Assembly: GCA_016785225.1 (NCBI GenBank)
Contig: JAFBJZ010000601.1
Coordinates: 3,147,501 to 3,211,500 of the forward strand
Source: Psettodes erumei
Taxonomy: Eukaryota; Chordata; Actinopteri; Pleuronectiformes; Psettodidae
DNA: 64,000 nt
Direction: 5' to 3'
Positions 1 through 13,240 of the stretch are shown here, in pieces (the stretch's first letter is position 1; the number at the start of each line of letters is the position of its first letter). The notes under the pieces are model-generated. The model was not told the DNA's origin and did not search any database. It worked only from the letters and a program-made list of their open reading frames with translations. Made by a program: the position numbers and the translations under genes.

Positions 1-742
1 TGTCCATGGTTCTGAACCTGCTTTTCCATGACAGTTTGTCATGGTACATGTTTGTAGCACAGATTCTCCACATGCAATTTCTGTCTACTGTGCACAGTTT
101 CTGTACCAATCTGTCTTTTCCTTTACAAAGGGAATATGAGCATTCATAGTTAATGGTTTTATTATTCATGTGAGTGAGCATATGCACTGCCAGTGTTGTA
201 TTACGTGAACAGTGTACTCTGTACACAGAAATGTCTAATTAGTGCAAATGGGAATATAACATCAATACAAGGGGAGTGCAGCTCATACTAATATGAGTCG
301 TCATGCTTGATATGTTGGCATTTATTTAGATTATATCATGTTTCAATAATCGATAGCATGTGCTGGGGTTATTATAGAAATCATTAATAAAAGCTGCATG
401 CTACCATATACCGTAATAAGATCTGCCCTGTTTAAATGTCCTTGGGTAAGACATAGGGTCTCGACACCTCCAGAGGTTTTGTATTGTAACTCAGCCTGAC
501 CTATGATCCCGTTGTAGAACTGGACAAATTTGGCACAGCATATCTTCTGAGATCAGTAGAGGATCACAAAAAACTGCATGTCTGCTGCTGAAATGCACTC
601 AACAGACATGCTTAACCTTTTTGAGGTCAGAATTAATTGGCTAGTACAACGATGTAATTAAATAGCAGTGATTAGTTTGTTCAGTTGCTTTGGCTAATTA
701 GTAGACTAAAGCTGCCCCACAATGATATTTGACATTTTGAAC

Positions 743-779
743 GTCTATCCATCTATCTATATATCTATCTATCTATCTG
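743..779 (+). repeat. (ATCT)n microsatellite
   Basis: About nine imperfect ATCT units. Confidence 0.9.
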
Positions 780-1170
780 CATGTATATGAACCAATCATA
801 TGTTTTTTTGTAGCTGATGTTATTTTATTCCCACTGATCAAAAACCTTGTCATTATGAAAAATTATACAAAAACATCATCTCCCATGAGTCAGTAACTGA
901 GTTGACTGGTTTCTCTTCACTGTGCTAGCTATGCAAATGTGACATTTGAATGCCTTTTCAGTGAGTTACTTAGTGTTTATGTTATCAGAGGAACAGTCTT
1001 ATCTATTGCAAACAGATAACAAACCATTTTCAAAAGAAATCTAACAGTATGATAAGCACATACATTGTAGGGACTCACCCCAGTGGGAGGTGTCACAATC
1101 ATGAAGTTGTCTGGTCACCAGGTAGTAGGAAGTCAGCTTTGATGGATTATGTACTGGTTTCTTAGCAGAC

Positions 1171-1172
<2 letters not shown>

Positions 1173-1216
<44 letters not shown>
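1173..1216 (+). repeat. (GT)n microsatellite
   Basis: About 22 uninterrupted GT units. Confidence 0.97.
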
Positions 1217-1217
<1 letters not shown>

Positions 1218-4200
1218 CACCCCTGATATCTGTCAGAGTGAAGGGTCTTTGGGGATAATAGTATTCTGAGAGCAACTAACAGTAACATCTGGCACTGCAT
1301 TGGCTTTGTTATGAATATTTATTTATTTTCTATTTAATCATGTCTTTGTAGACCATCTCAAAAAGAAGATTCCTGCAGAGTTATCTGCTCTGAATGGGGA
1401 TCAAAAACACAACGGGTCTCCCTTGTCAATATCATCAGGGCCATTCTTTCCCACAAAGCTATAGCTAATTTACCTTCAGTGCTGCTTATTGGCTTTGTGA
1501 TTTTTTTTCCTCTTGTTTTTGTCATCCTCTGTGGGATAGTTTGCCTGCACAGCTGTGAAGACTTGGAAACTGCCAGGCAGGAGGAAATGCAGGTACTGCA
1601 TGATCTCTACAATTATGCCTGTGTGTAAGCATCGTCTTTGTTTGAACACAGGCAAGCGTATCAAAAAGGTTGACAGGGTTCTTCTTCTTGTCTGTGCCAA
1701 GTTCAGCACCTGGATGGTTGCACAGGGCACCTCTGCTGATTGCTCTCCTCTCAGACAAAAGAGCAGTCAGAATAGTTCCAGCTGTGTTTGTGAAGTAGGT
1801 ATAAACTTACAAGAGGAACAACACAGAAGAAAGTAAGTCCCTATTGGATCTTGTACAGTCCAGAGACACATTTCACTCAAATTATTTCCTTATTATTTCT
1901 GGAAGGAACCTGTATTTTCCCATTAGCAGTGAGTGAGGGTTTTCCCTCACTGCGCTAACGCGACTTGAAATCAGGAGGGGGTGTGAACATAGTCAATGTG
2001 TCAGCAAAATCATTTCCAGACTAATGCAAAAAATATTTACCCTGTGTATTTCACACAGTACAACTGCTATTTTCTAGTCCTGAGTGAATGCCATTTCTGT
2101 TTTTATTACCAAAATTATTCACACCACTGTCAAGGTGACTTGTTGGAATGTCACAGACACACCACCAGAAACTGCTACCAAAAATATAGTCCCTTGAAGG
2201 TGCAAAATCAGTGACATAAGTCATGCATTGTGCATAACAGCTTGGTGTCATGCACAATTCCTTTATACTGTGTGTTCATTATCCCATTAAACTGGATATA
2301 TGGAGAGGGCCAGGTGGAACGTAGTCATGCATGAACATTTTTCACTGTCTGTTTTGTAGAGTGAGTCCAAAAGGAGAGCAACCATTGATATTCATGGCAC
2401 AGCCGGTATGAGGTGTGACAGTATTTTTTTGTGAATCTGTGAGTGTATATGGTAATGCCAGAGCAGCCTCCAACCTCAACTGCAGTCTCTGCCTAAGGGA
2501 GGGGCGCATGGCTCCCCCCACAGAGGCACTGCAAGATAAAGAACCACTCACTTAGAAGCCATAATTTTCTCTTAAAACACAATTTCTTGCCAGTTCATTT
2601 GCTTTTTTGCTGAAGGGAAAATGCAAGAGTGATTGTTGGCCCAGCCTGAACAATGTTTTTGATAAATAAAATTTTGCTATTTTTTCTGTTTTGTTGAAGA
2701 GCTGGATTACATCTCTATATTCCCTTTATAGGTGGTATATTGTCTGTACTGCTGTTGGTGTCCTGCCGAATGATAAGCCGGCATCTTGCTGCATGTTTAG
2801 GTTCGCTAGTGAGGCAAGGTAGGGAATAAATGAGAGGAAAACAGATAAGAGGTCAGGGAGACCACAATGAGTCATCTGCTCTCTAGCAGCTAATGAATCT
2901 CTGAATACTCTGCAGGCCTCTCCTGGGTACAGTCACATAGGTTTTACTTCCTTTGCTTTTGCATGGAAATGCAGTATTTTGCTTTTTTTTGTATAAACTG
3001 TGAATCAGTACATGTGTATATTATGTGTGGGCAGTGGGTATCCCTCAACCTCTCCTAACAGGGCTTCTGAAAACAAGTTTGGCCAGCAGTAGGCTTGAAG
3101 TCACTGAGGTCATCTTTTAGACTTATAATATGATGTCAAAAGAATAAATACATGATGCTGAATGAGCAGCCACCAGTTGTTGCTAAGATTGCAAGCATTG
3201 CTTGTGTATCCAGTGAAATTGCAGCAGAGTCTGGCTTAAAACTGCAACTTGGCTATGCAACTCATTGGTGTTAACATACTGAATGCGTGAGTATGTGGTA
3301 TTGGTGGAGGTTTACATTCATGCACACACACACCCTCTCCCCACTTCCCTTCCCTTCGGCTGTTGTTGCAAAACTAATGTCACTTTTCTGTCAACCTAGA
3401 TTCCTCTGATTCAGATAGAAAAGTACCTACGGCTGTTTGAGCACATTATCTTTGACAGTAATTCATACAACTTTTTAAAACTATTATAATATGCATAAAG
3501 TAACAGTGTTTTATGGTTGCGTTTAACCAAAAAACCATTTATCTGTGAAATAAAGATAGCCCTTTATAACTTTAGTGAAAGTTGCAATGATGTGTCAGGG
3601 ATTTATTATATCACTGCAGTGTATTCTTTTGATGTAAAATGTATCAAAGCTGTTTTCAAAGCCACTCAGAGCGAGTATTGTTTCATGGCCTCACTTTGAT
3701 AAGTTGACCTAGTTATTTTATCTTGCAAATGTTTTAATACAGTACACTATAATACACACAGACACACACACTTATCCATACACAAAAAAGTGCTTGCGTT
3801 CACAGAAAGTTGGAACACACACACACTTCAGTCCTAGAGAGACGGTTACAGGGACAATTACATTGCAGTTAACCAACAAACTGTCCCTCAGCAGACTGCA
3901 CTGTTAAGCTTTATTGCAATACAAATGTTGAGAGAGGCTGCCTAGAGAGAGAAGGTGATGAGGTCAGGTCACAGTGGAGGGGGGGGGGCATTGCAAGATC
4001 TGTACTTGGACTCTTCAGGCTACCCCTGAGGTGCCTCAGGAGGGAAGACTTTGGAAAGAGACTAAACAACTGGGGGAAGTAGATGTAAGAATAGTAAGAA
4101 GAATCTGAGAGGCCTAGACTGTGTCTTTTTACTTGTACTGAAGAAATAATTCAAAATTTTGGGAAACTTACTTCATTTGCTTTTCTGTGGAGAGTTAGAT

Positions 4201-4639
4201 AGGTAAATCAATTCTGCTCCTATATCTGTGTGGCATGTATGAAGCTGAAGCCTGCCCGCAACTCTAAAGCTCGCTAACTAAGACAATACATCTTGTTTAA
4301 TAATTAGACGAACCAAAGTATAAAACTGGCTTCCAGGGATTTATGCATAGGATTGTTTTTTTGAATAAAAGAGTAACTTGAGTCTTATCATTACTATGGT
4401 GATGCCAGGCAAGCAGCGGTGATTCAAGGAAGTTACTGCACTGAGACAAGATAGTTGTTATTTTTGTGTCAATAAATGATAATTATGATAATAATTTCTT
4501 CATCACTGAGCTTTGTGGGTGCTGGACAGAACATTTTGTCACCCTCAGACAGAACCAGCAAGCTTTTTACCTGTGTTTCCAGACACTGACATGAAGATGT
4601 TCTCAACAATTCAAAGAATTAGTGCCATTCTTCTGCTGA

Positions 4640-4691
4640 AAATAAAAATAAATAAATAATAAACACATAAATAAATAAATAAATAAATAAG
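4640..4691 (+). repeat. (AAAT)n microsatellite
   Basis: Imperfect AAAT/AATA run; creates many AATAAA words that should not be read as poly(A) signals. Confidence 0.9.
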
Positions 4692-7430
4692 TATAGGACT
4701 TGGTCTCATTCATACAGATATGAATAAACAACTCTCATATAATACAATGACCGGACTGAGAAACAGTTCCAAAGAAACACATTCGTATCACTGGATAAAA
4801 CAAGATAACTCCAAATGTGATGACTAATGGTACCTGTAACTATGCAATGAATGACCTCTATTTGATTAAATAGACACTTGAAGTCTTTTTTTTTTTACAG
4901 GCGAAGCAAAGACAACATAATGACTACAGACTATAAAAGTTATTGGTATTTCAACAGCTTGCAAAGAGAAGACTTTTCAAAGCTGTAGTCCTCGTAAGTG
5001 CCTGTAAAATAAACACCGCTCTGAGCTTGTCATTACCAACAATAACATCAGCTCAATGTCATCAGCATATGAAAAAATCTGAATGAAATTGCTGTTTCAA
5101 TTTGCAGTAGCATGGTTTGACAGATGTTTTTGGAATATATAAAAAAGATAGAGCAGACTGAAATGTAGATGTACCGCAGTGTCCTTGGATTCCAAATCAA
5201 CATTTAATATTTAGTTAAGGAAGGCCCCTGAAAGCATGACAACCATTAACATTATGGAAATTAGTATCAGTTATCTGTTCATAATCATCATGACACAATA
5301 AAAAAATCTAATTGTGAGGAGGCATGATTGAAAGATTAGCTTAGTAAAATGCCAATAAAGAGTCTGCCCTTGTGCTTTAATGGCAAAAAAGTAATGTCCT
5401 GACTGGCAGCAGCATTTTTTCAGACTTGCACAAGACATAGACTGCAAATAAATGTACAGGGATTTGTCTTAGTGACATTGGTGCGGAGACAATGACAACT
5501 TACAGAGATTCACAGTGCATACAGAGACAACATGGCACAAGGACAACTATACTTTATGCACTGTGTAATGCGGAAGACGATTAAATATACTACAAAGAGT
5601 AGAATACTGATTTCTCAGCATAGAGAACTCGGTATAGAAATTAGCAAGGAGATCAAACACAATACAGTAGTATTTCCATGACTTGGATATTTGCTGATCA
5701 AAAACATTTCTGATTAATAGTTGCCTGGGTAAGATACTGCCTACTCTGAGTCTGCCCACGTTTGTGAAGTACTTTGAGTAGCAGCGATGACGAGTTAGTA
5801 AGTTGGACTATCATGCTTAGTCAGTGATTGTGCGATGACAAAGTCAACACAAAGTCAACACAAAATGAAAACTCCCACATAGACACAAAAGCATATGCAG
5901 AAAGAGGCATGTATTAAAGTGGAAGTACGAAAACAAATAAGCTGCTGGGGTCAGATTGGGTCCTCGATGAAAACTCTAATGACTCAGCAATACCAAACAT
6001 TCCCACTTGTGTTTTCAGACACTCCCAGTACAAATGCAAATTTAGAAACTTTTGATTCAGCCGGACTGGGGCACAGACTCAAGACTAACTATTAATAAAC
6101 AGCTGCTATTTGTAATGCCAAATGGCTTACATCCATGGACAGATTATGAAACAATGGGCCCCTGGACACTGATATGTAAAAGCACCCCCCAAACACATAC
6201 AAACACAGACAAACACCCGCCTCCTACCCCTCCTCTCAAACAGACTAAAGCTCTCTGTAGTCATTTTTTGTCTCTTTGTGGTTGTTGCATGTCCCATTGT
6301 TGTCTCTGTAGGATCTCTGAGCAGAACACAGGAGACACCCTTGCTTAAGGTGTGCTGTAAATTAACTGCAAGACCAGCCGACCTATCTGAACCAGACACC
6401 AAACATGGACCAGTGTTTACATTCAAAGACCTCTCAGAGGAAGCAGGAGATAAAACTGGATTACACAAGTAGCCACCAACGGCAGGGGAGAGCCGTGGTT
6501 GAAGTCAGACAGGCTCTGTGAGCAACAGGGTGCTGCACCCTGCTATGGCTCTTAGGTGACCTCTGCAATTTTCCCTCAGCCTCCATACAGTAGAATGAAT
6601 TATCCTTCAAGATGAGATTTAAAAGAAAATTGAGCACAACTTCACTGTTGGACTGAGAGTCCTGAGGAACTTGCGTATTAATATTTCTGTAACCATTAGG
6701 GATAAAGATGTGACATTTATAATCACCTGGGCATCGGGACACCAAATTTCAATCAGTGTTATTTAATGATAATATACTGTTACTAAGGCGCTTGTCTTAA
6801 AAATAAGATGATTAGGCATGTGACATCAGGCCACTACTTACAGGACAATGTGTCCAGAGGGAGTTGGGGTGTTGGCACCACCTATGGTAGGGCGAGACAT
6901 CCAGAGATTGGTTGGACATCACTCTGAACCTCGGTCCCATAACATTCTGAATTTAAAGACCATCAGTGGAATGCAACCATGGATCCCAACACCAGCAGCT
7001 TTATTGTCATCTTCCTCACTCTGCCACACTGACAGAGCTGTTTCTATTCCACAGGCAATACAAGTAATACTTCTTTTGTGCAAACCAGGTGGACTGAAAA
7101 ATTACAACGTGCTTCTCACCTATCCAAATGTGGTTCTAAATTTATCGCCACTCTTACCAGCTGCTTCCAGTGATGGTTTATTCAACTTTTTGATATTTCC
7201 CCTGCCATCTCCAGTGTCACATTCACATACTCATTCAGTGTGACTGTGTCACTGTATGTGTATTTGATGTTTTGTTCTGTTACTGTTGTGTAGTGTGTTA
7301 GTAGTGAGTAGTGATGTTTTAAAAACAAACCCATTCCCTTTGTTTTCTGTAACATTCTTTCAGTCACTTTACATATCTGATTCCTTTGTTGATTGTTCTA
7401 CCAAAGTTCAGGTTTTCTTAAAGTTTGTGA

Positions 7431-7900
7431 TGTCATGGTTTTCTTTCAAAGACTTTGTAGAGAGACTCTTGGTTTCTGTTTTGACATTGTTTTGGCTTAG
7501 TTCCTGTTTTATTTTAATAGTAATTTCCTCTTGTGTCTTGCATTTCTTTACTTCCTGTTCTTGATTGTTCCACCACAATGTGTTTCACCTATGCTCTGTT
7601 ATCCCTGCCTTCCTTGTGTGGAAGTCCTGGTCTGTCCCAGTTGTTGCCCAGTGTTTTTTGTTCCTGCTGTTGTTGCTCCGTTTGCTTTCTGTGGTCCCTT
7701 GTGCTTCTGCTTTCCTGGTCATTTTGTAAGTACTGTTTTTTGCCTGTGCCCCTTCAGTTTTTCTATCTCTCTCTCATTGCTTTTGTGTGTTCGTGGACAT
7801 TGTTTTTGCTACTGGCTATGTGGGCCCACATATTTTATTTTTTTTTGCAGTACGTCCCTGCCTGCCTGGGTCCAACAACTCGAATCCCCTTTGTGACAAT
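7431..7900 (+). repeat. Dispersed repeat family, copy A
   Basis: A T- and C-rich unit starting near TGTCATGGTTTTCTTT and ending near CTTTGTGACA. The inner stretch TTCCTGTTTTATTTT followed by CTCTTGTGTCTTG matches copies at 17.7 and 26.9 kb. The short GTCA/TGAC ends suggest a transposon or solo-LTR-like unit. Class unresolved. Long frames here are composition artefacts. Confidence 0.45.
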
Positions 7901-8049
7901 TTGTGTGTGATAGAAATGTTGGCTGATCACCAAGAGAACCTGTCGTTAGTTTTATTATGCTGCCTCTGAAGGTATATCACTGGACGAACAGTTCTCAGAA
8001 CGTGGTTCTGGTTAATGCCATATTTCCCTTAATCAAGCAAATTTTTTGG

Positions 8050-8150
8050 GGGTCATTTTGCATCTCTTTGTGGTTGTTCTGCGTGTCTTTGTAGTTGTTT
8101 TGCATCTATGTTGAAGCGTATTCATGTCTTTGTGGTTGTTTTGCATGAGT
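8050..8150 (+). repeat. Degenerate tandem repeat (TTTGTGGTTGTTTTGCATC type)
   Basis: At least three units of about 25-35 bases built from CTTTGTRGTTGTTYTGCRT. A related stretch lies at 6258-6312 (CATTTTTTGTCTCTTTGTGG). It looks like an old minisatellite. Confidence 0.5.
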
Positions 8151-9407
8151 GGGAAGTCATTTCATTCAATCAAGAAATGTGGTAACGCTAACATTATACA
8201 GGTTTGCGGTCCAGGGTCTTCTCTGTGCTCAACCCTGTCCCAATACCTGTAACTCCATCTGCCACCCACTGCACCACTACATGACACAATGCCCTTTAAC
8301 CCCCCAAAAGAGGCACCCACACAGACACAAACATGCACATAAATCCAAGTTCACCCTATAGGTGTAAAAATGAGATGAGGACATGGTGGACCCTCACACT
8401 GTACAGACTGACAGAAAGAGCACGGTGAAGCTTACACAGCACTCAGCCATTGTCAGGTTCATCGCCATGCCGAGCACCAACAGCTTGCACTCTGTTTCCA
8501 TCAGATGGAAAACACGGTCTGGCACTGCAGCCAGTCAAACCCTGTTAGCTGCTTTAGCCTCTGTTTACAAAGACTGGGCATTTGGTCATGTTGGATTTTG
8601 TTTATGTTATATGTGGTTGGCAATGTTTGATCAAGAAGTTTTTTTGGGGGCGGGGATTCTGTATTCTGCTTTGACAGCTTGAGGTGAGCGGATCTGGAGC
8701 TCCCCCCGGCAGCACCAGAAACACTCATTGTTAATGGGTGTCTTTATGGCACCACAGACTTGTCATCACAGTCTATTTTTACTTTGGTGGAGGCCCGGCA
8801 GGCTCAGCGGTGTGGCATTTGAAGCTCACGCCGTTGACTCACAAACAGCACTGCTTCACAGAGCCTACACAACTAGTTCACAAGCTGTTCTGTCGCACAT
8901 GTTGCCTTTCTATCACACCGCTTTGGAGAGACTGAAATAAAGTAACGTGTTCCCTTCTAAATCTATTTTTCATTAGCTTTTAGCGCTCTGTTGTGCAAGC
9001 TGTTTGATTTCAGCAGCGCTGCCTTTAGAGCTTTGGCTCAACACATCAAAACTCCTACATCTCCTTACAACTCCTAAAACCTTCGGAGGTTCCTTTCTTG
9101 TATTTGAGTCCAAAAATAGGAAGCACTGAGTAGACACAGGAAAACACATGTGCCAAGAAGGCAATTTGATAAAGCGTGTGCATGTTTTAGTTCGCCACTT
9201 CAGTAAAAACAGAATAAAACCATTGCTAATAATTTTCATGAAATGTAAACATAGTCTGCAACTTTATCAATAAAAAGTAAAGGAAAAAATAATACTAAAG
9301 AAAATAATACTCTTTTCACCTTTTCTGCACCTGTAACTGTCCTTGGTCCTTTGCTTGGGCTGAATCCTTTTCATTTTACCAACAAGGGTACATACGTCAA
9401 AGGCGCA

Positions 9408-9433
9408 GTGTGTGTGTGTGTGTGTGTGTGTGC
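9408..9433 (+). repeat. (GT)n microsatellite
   Basis: About 12 GT units. Confidence 0.95.
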
Positions 9434-9783
9434 ACTCCATACATTTCACACACCAGCCTGAGTATGTGGCAGAATCGAAGCCCACCTCTCTTAAGATGTC
9501 TGAGGACCTCAGGGGCTCAATTTAATATCGTTGTTTTCTACTTATTTTCTAAGAATGTTCCATTCCCAGTAGTGCTTCCATACAATATAATGCTGTTTAT
9601 TGTGCTGGAAGGACAGGCTGTTTGTCTTGCAGTCTAAAGGATGTATTTTGTGTTTGCAAGCACTCAAGGTTGTACACTGAATACCATATAGCTGCAGTGA
9701 CACGGAGTACAAATAATGGTCCGACAGCTGGATGTTTCAGTCCATAAACTTTTTATATATTTTACTCTTAATGAAACATTTTT

Positions 9784-9786
<3 letters not shown>

Positions 9787-9814
<28 letters not shown>
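9787..9814 (+). repeat. (TA)n microsatellite
   Basis: About 14 TA units. Confidence 0.95.
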
Positions 9815-12800
9815 CTGTAACGCCGATGAAGACTGCAGAGCAGAATCATACTGGTTTATTTGACTCCACTTGTCATCCAAGTGTTGCTGAATTATATATT
9901 TTTGTTATAGTCCTCATATTCAAGCACCTTGCTGGAGCAGCAAATTAGACGCAGATTGTTCCATTGAGTGTTTCATAAACTGATTAGCCCATGTTGACCT
10001 TTGGCTAAAACTACATTACAAATAACATTTAGTTACAATTATCTTTCTCGAGTGGGTACAGTCCATGTTGTTGTTTTGTTGAGCAAGCCTTCTGTAAAAT
10101 GGAAGCTTCTGTGTTTTCTTCCAGATATACTGTTACTGCATCGACCTTTTGCAGCGCAATTAATGTGTTATGAATTGAACCAGTTTGTCATCTCAAAGAT
10201 GCTGTTTTCTTCTTTTATTTACCCAGGTTTCTGAGGATGTTTATGTGCAGGATGTTTGACAGCTGTGAAAGTGCAGTGCTTACCTGAAATGGGAAAAAAA
10301 AACCAGCATAAGCAGAAATGTAGGTTTTAGATTAATCCCTTCATTCAAAGTATGTTATAAAAGTTTTGACATTTAAAAAATGGTAACTCTGATTAACATA
10401 GCAGTTAGCAATACAACAGCTTATGCTGAACGGTGACATAGAGGTATAGAGGTAGAAATATAGCTGATGGTTTCACAAACTAACTTTTACAGTAAATTCC
10501 AAAAGTAAATCTCACATATAACTCTGTAACTCATTTTGTTATCTAGTCATGTACTTACGGAGAGGCTTGAAAGGTATTGAAGTCGTCAACCAGTGAACTG
10601 GATTGCATTCACTGTTCTCCTCTGATGGATCATTTGCAACAATCCAGAGATAAATCTGTTTTCTATTTTTGGGCTCTGACAGCTTCTACCTGTATCCAGC
10701 CCTTCTGGTAGCCCCGGCCCAGACAGTGACTGGCCTAATGTCTGGTCGCAGTGGCTTCCTTGAAGCACTCCTGCAAGTTAATAAATTCTGGGCCATCTGT
10801 TTTCATACAGCCCCTTTCCATTACCAGGTACCCCCCACCCCCTCCTTGGACCTCTATCTAATTAACTTTCCTCTCTCTGCCTGTCTTTGTGCCCACATTC
10901 AAACTGGGGAAAGAGAAGTAGAGAGAGGACAAAGAAGGTAAATTTGTTTAACCTGATGTTTTGAGTCAAAGTAAACCTTGTGGTAACCTAGTTAGCTGCA
11001 TTGCTTTTTGTGAGATTTAGCAATGAGGTTATTAATTTCATGCGGGTCTGAAGGGTACTTAACCATGCAATAAAGAGATGGGGCACTGAGTGCCACTGTT
11101 CTGCCATTGCTTTGTAGAGGAACACTAATTGCTAGTCAGGGAATCTAATGAAAACCCTCCAAACAAATAACAAAGCAGACAGTGAAGAGTGTATGAAGTA
11201 GAACAAAGGGAGGAGAGCAATGCAAGGGAGAGAATATATTAAATAATTATAATGATAAACACTGTTGGTATAGTTATTAAAGGCAGTTAAAACTTCACAG
11301 ATACCAAACCCACTCTAATTCAAAGTCACAAGGAGAAACAATACAACGCCAGCTATGAATTTAAAAAAGGTATTAGAGATCAATACAACAAGTATTTAAA
11401 GTAAGAATAAGGTATGTAAGAAACAAACAATGTAAATGCTTTCCTGTTTTGAAATGCTTTTCAGGAAAAGATTTAAAAGCTGACCCAAAGGGGCATGAAA
11501 TGATTTCATTTTATCACTGGATAGCTTTTTATCAAATAAACATGAGCGACATGTTCTGCTCTCACAGGTTTTGTGTCCTCTCTTTGGATGAATGCTGTTG
11601 TTCAGAACAGAAATGGCTGTGGGAAGAAAAACAGCTCTCTGACACTGAAAAGACTTGCAATGCCCTCAGCATATAACGCTTTTAACTACTTTTTCCTCTC
11701 ACAGTCTAACTCTGAGTATCAACCATCAAAGCCATTAGGGTGCCAGACTGCCCCTGTGGTTTTGCCATTAGCCCTTAATATATTGGCAACAACGTGCCAA
11801 CAGCAGCACTACAGTCTGAACATACATGCACTGAGGAAAATGTGACGCATAAATAGTATAGCCAAAAGAGTACAAGACTCTACACAAGGTTAGGATTCCC
11901 CATTGAGGAGGAAATGTAAGTTATGTGTCTACATTACGCTGTAATGTTCTTGCAGAAGATGATGGCACTTCTTTATGGTAAGGCTGTTGACTATTCATGA
12001 AGATCATGAAGGTGGCTGTAGGAGATTAGATTCCTGCTGTTGCAGGAAACCCTTGTAAGTCCAAGTAGCAATTTCCATGTTTCTACCTGAGCTGAAGGTT
12101 TATGTGGTTCTTTATAGGAAGTGCCAGCTGTGTGACCCCAAGGCCCACAAAATCTATTCATAAACTACAATAAGGATGCATGGTTGTCAGTATGAAAATA
12201 AGGCTGCTTTTCAAAGATACAAGGCTTCTATCCAGTGACAGCGATATTTCTGACACGTCTGAGCCATTCCCATTTGCATGAAACCCATGCATATTACATC
12301 GCTCCGACCTGTTGGCTACCACGGGAATTGTCATCATCGGTTGCAGGCAATAATACTAAGTTACTGCTGCTTGTCATATGCCATCCTGCTTCTGCTGTAA
12401 TTTATGTGCACAGGACCATTGTCTCCTGGCCCAGGGGGCATTTTGTGTGCCTCCGATTTTAGTTTTATGACGTGAAGAGCAGAGAGCCTCCACCAATGCC
12501 AAGTGAACCAAAACCTGGCAGATGTAGAGAATCTCCTCTCCAAATGAATGTTTCACTTCTCTCCCCATCTGTGAGATGCAGAGGGAAATGCATGGCCTTC
12601 CTGTTGACAGAGGCAGAGAGGGCTATATATGAATGGGACGGAAGGAGCACGATTGGGATGGCTTACACCTCAGAGGAGCTCATCCAGAAGGGCATGTCCC
12701 TCATTACAGCTGCTTGGAGAGAGGTCTTGTCTTGCCAGCACACTCTCCTCTATGTCCTCCACCTGCAGCAGGTCAGGGAGGGAGGGAGAAGTCTCTGACA

Positions 12801-13109
12801 TGACCTCCAGTGAAGTGAGCATGTCGGGAACCGCTGGAGATTGGGGGCGGAACCAATGCCGAAGAGGGAGAAACACATGCCTTGCAATCAGCCATGAAAT
12901 GCAACCTGGCACCAATTGGACCGGGCCTGCAGGGAGCCTCAATAGACCTAAGCCTGCAGAACAACAGGGAGGGAAGCACGGGTAGCGGGTGAGGGATGCG
13001 GGGGGTGTAGAGAGGTTTGTGGGGTGCGAGGTCGTACCTCACAGGGTGTTTTATTAATGTAATTAAACACGGGCGAGCTCTCTGGCTCTGCATCGTACCT
13101 AACCTCCAC

Positions 13110-13240
13110 AGCAGACGGAAGGGAGGGGGGAAAAAGAGGGCGAGATGGGTAGGGAAAGGGAGGTCGAGGGAGGATTTGGGGATAGAGAAGGAAGGAGAGT
13201 GTGGAGGGAAAAGAGGTAAGAATAACAAGGACACGAGATT
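13110..13240 (+). repeat. Purine-rich tract
   Basis: Over 100 bases almost free of pyrimidines on the plus strand (GGGAGG, GGAAAAAG, GGAAGGAG words). On the minus strand it gives long Pro/Ser/Leu frames, including a 229-codon one, that are not genes. Confidence 0.8.

Larger units (their letters stand above)
1..7430. other. Gene-free interval
   Basis: No exon with family similarity and phased splice sites was found. It holds the microsatellites at 743, 1173 and 4640, a TAATTA-rich patch at 625-715, and possibly a relic of a fish LINE around 5040-5215 (a TCATCAGCATA word set). Open frames are under 135 codons and not gene-like. Confidence 0.6.

Noticed and set aside
4640..4691. Cluster of poly(A) signals
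   Set aside because: The AATAAA words come from an (AAAT)n microsatellite and there is no gene upstream of them.
7531..7910. Two overlapping 121- and 125-codon hydrophobic frames
   Set aside because: Cys/Phe/Leu-rich because the DNA is T- and C-rich, inside a dispersed repeat copy. Two frames open together argues against coding.
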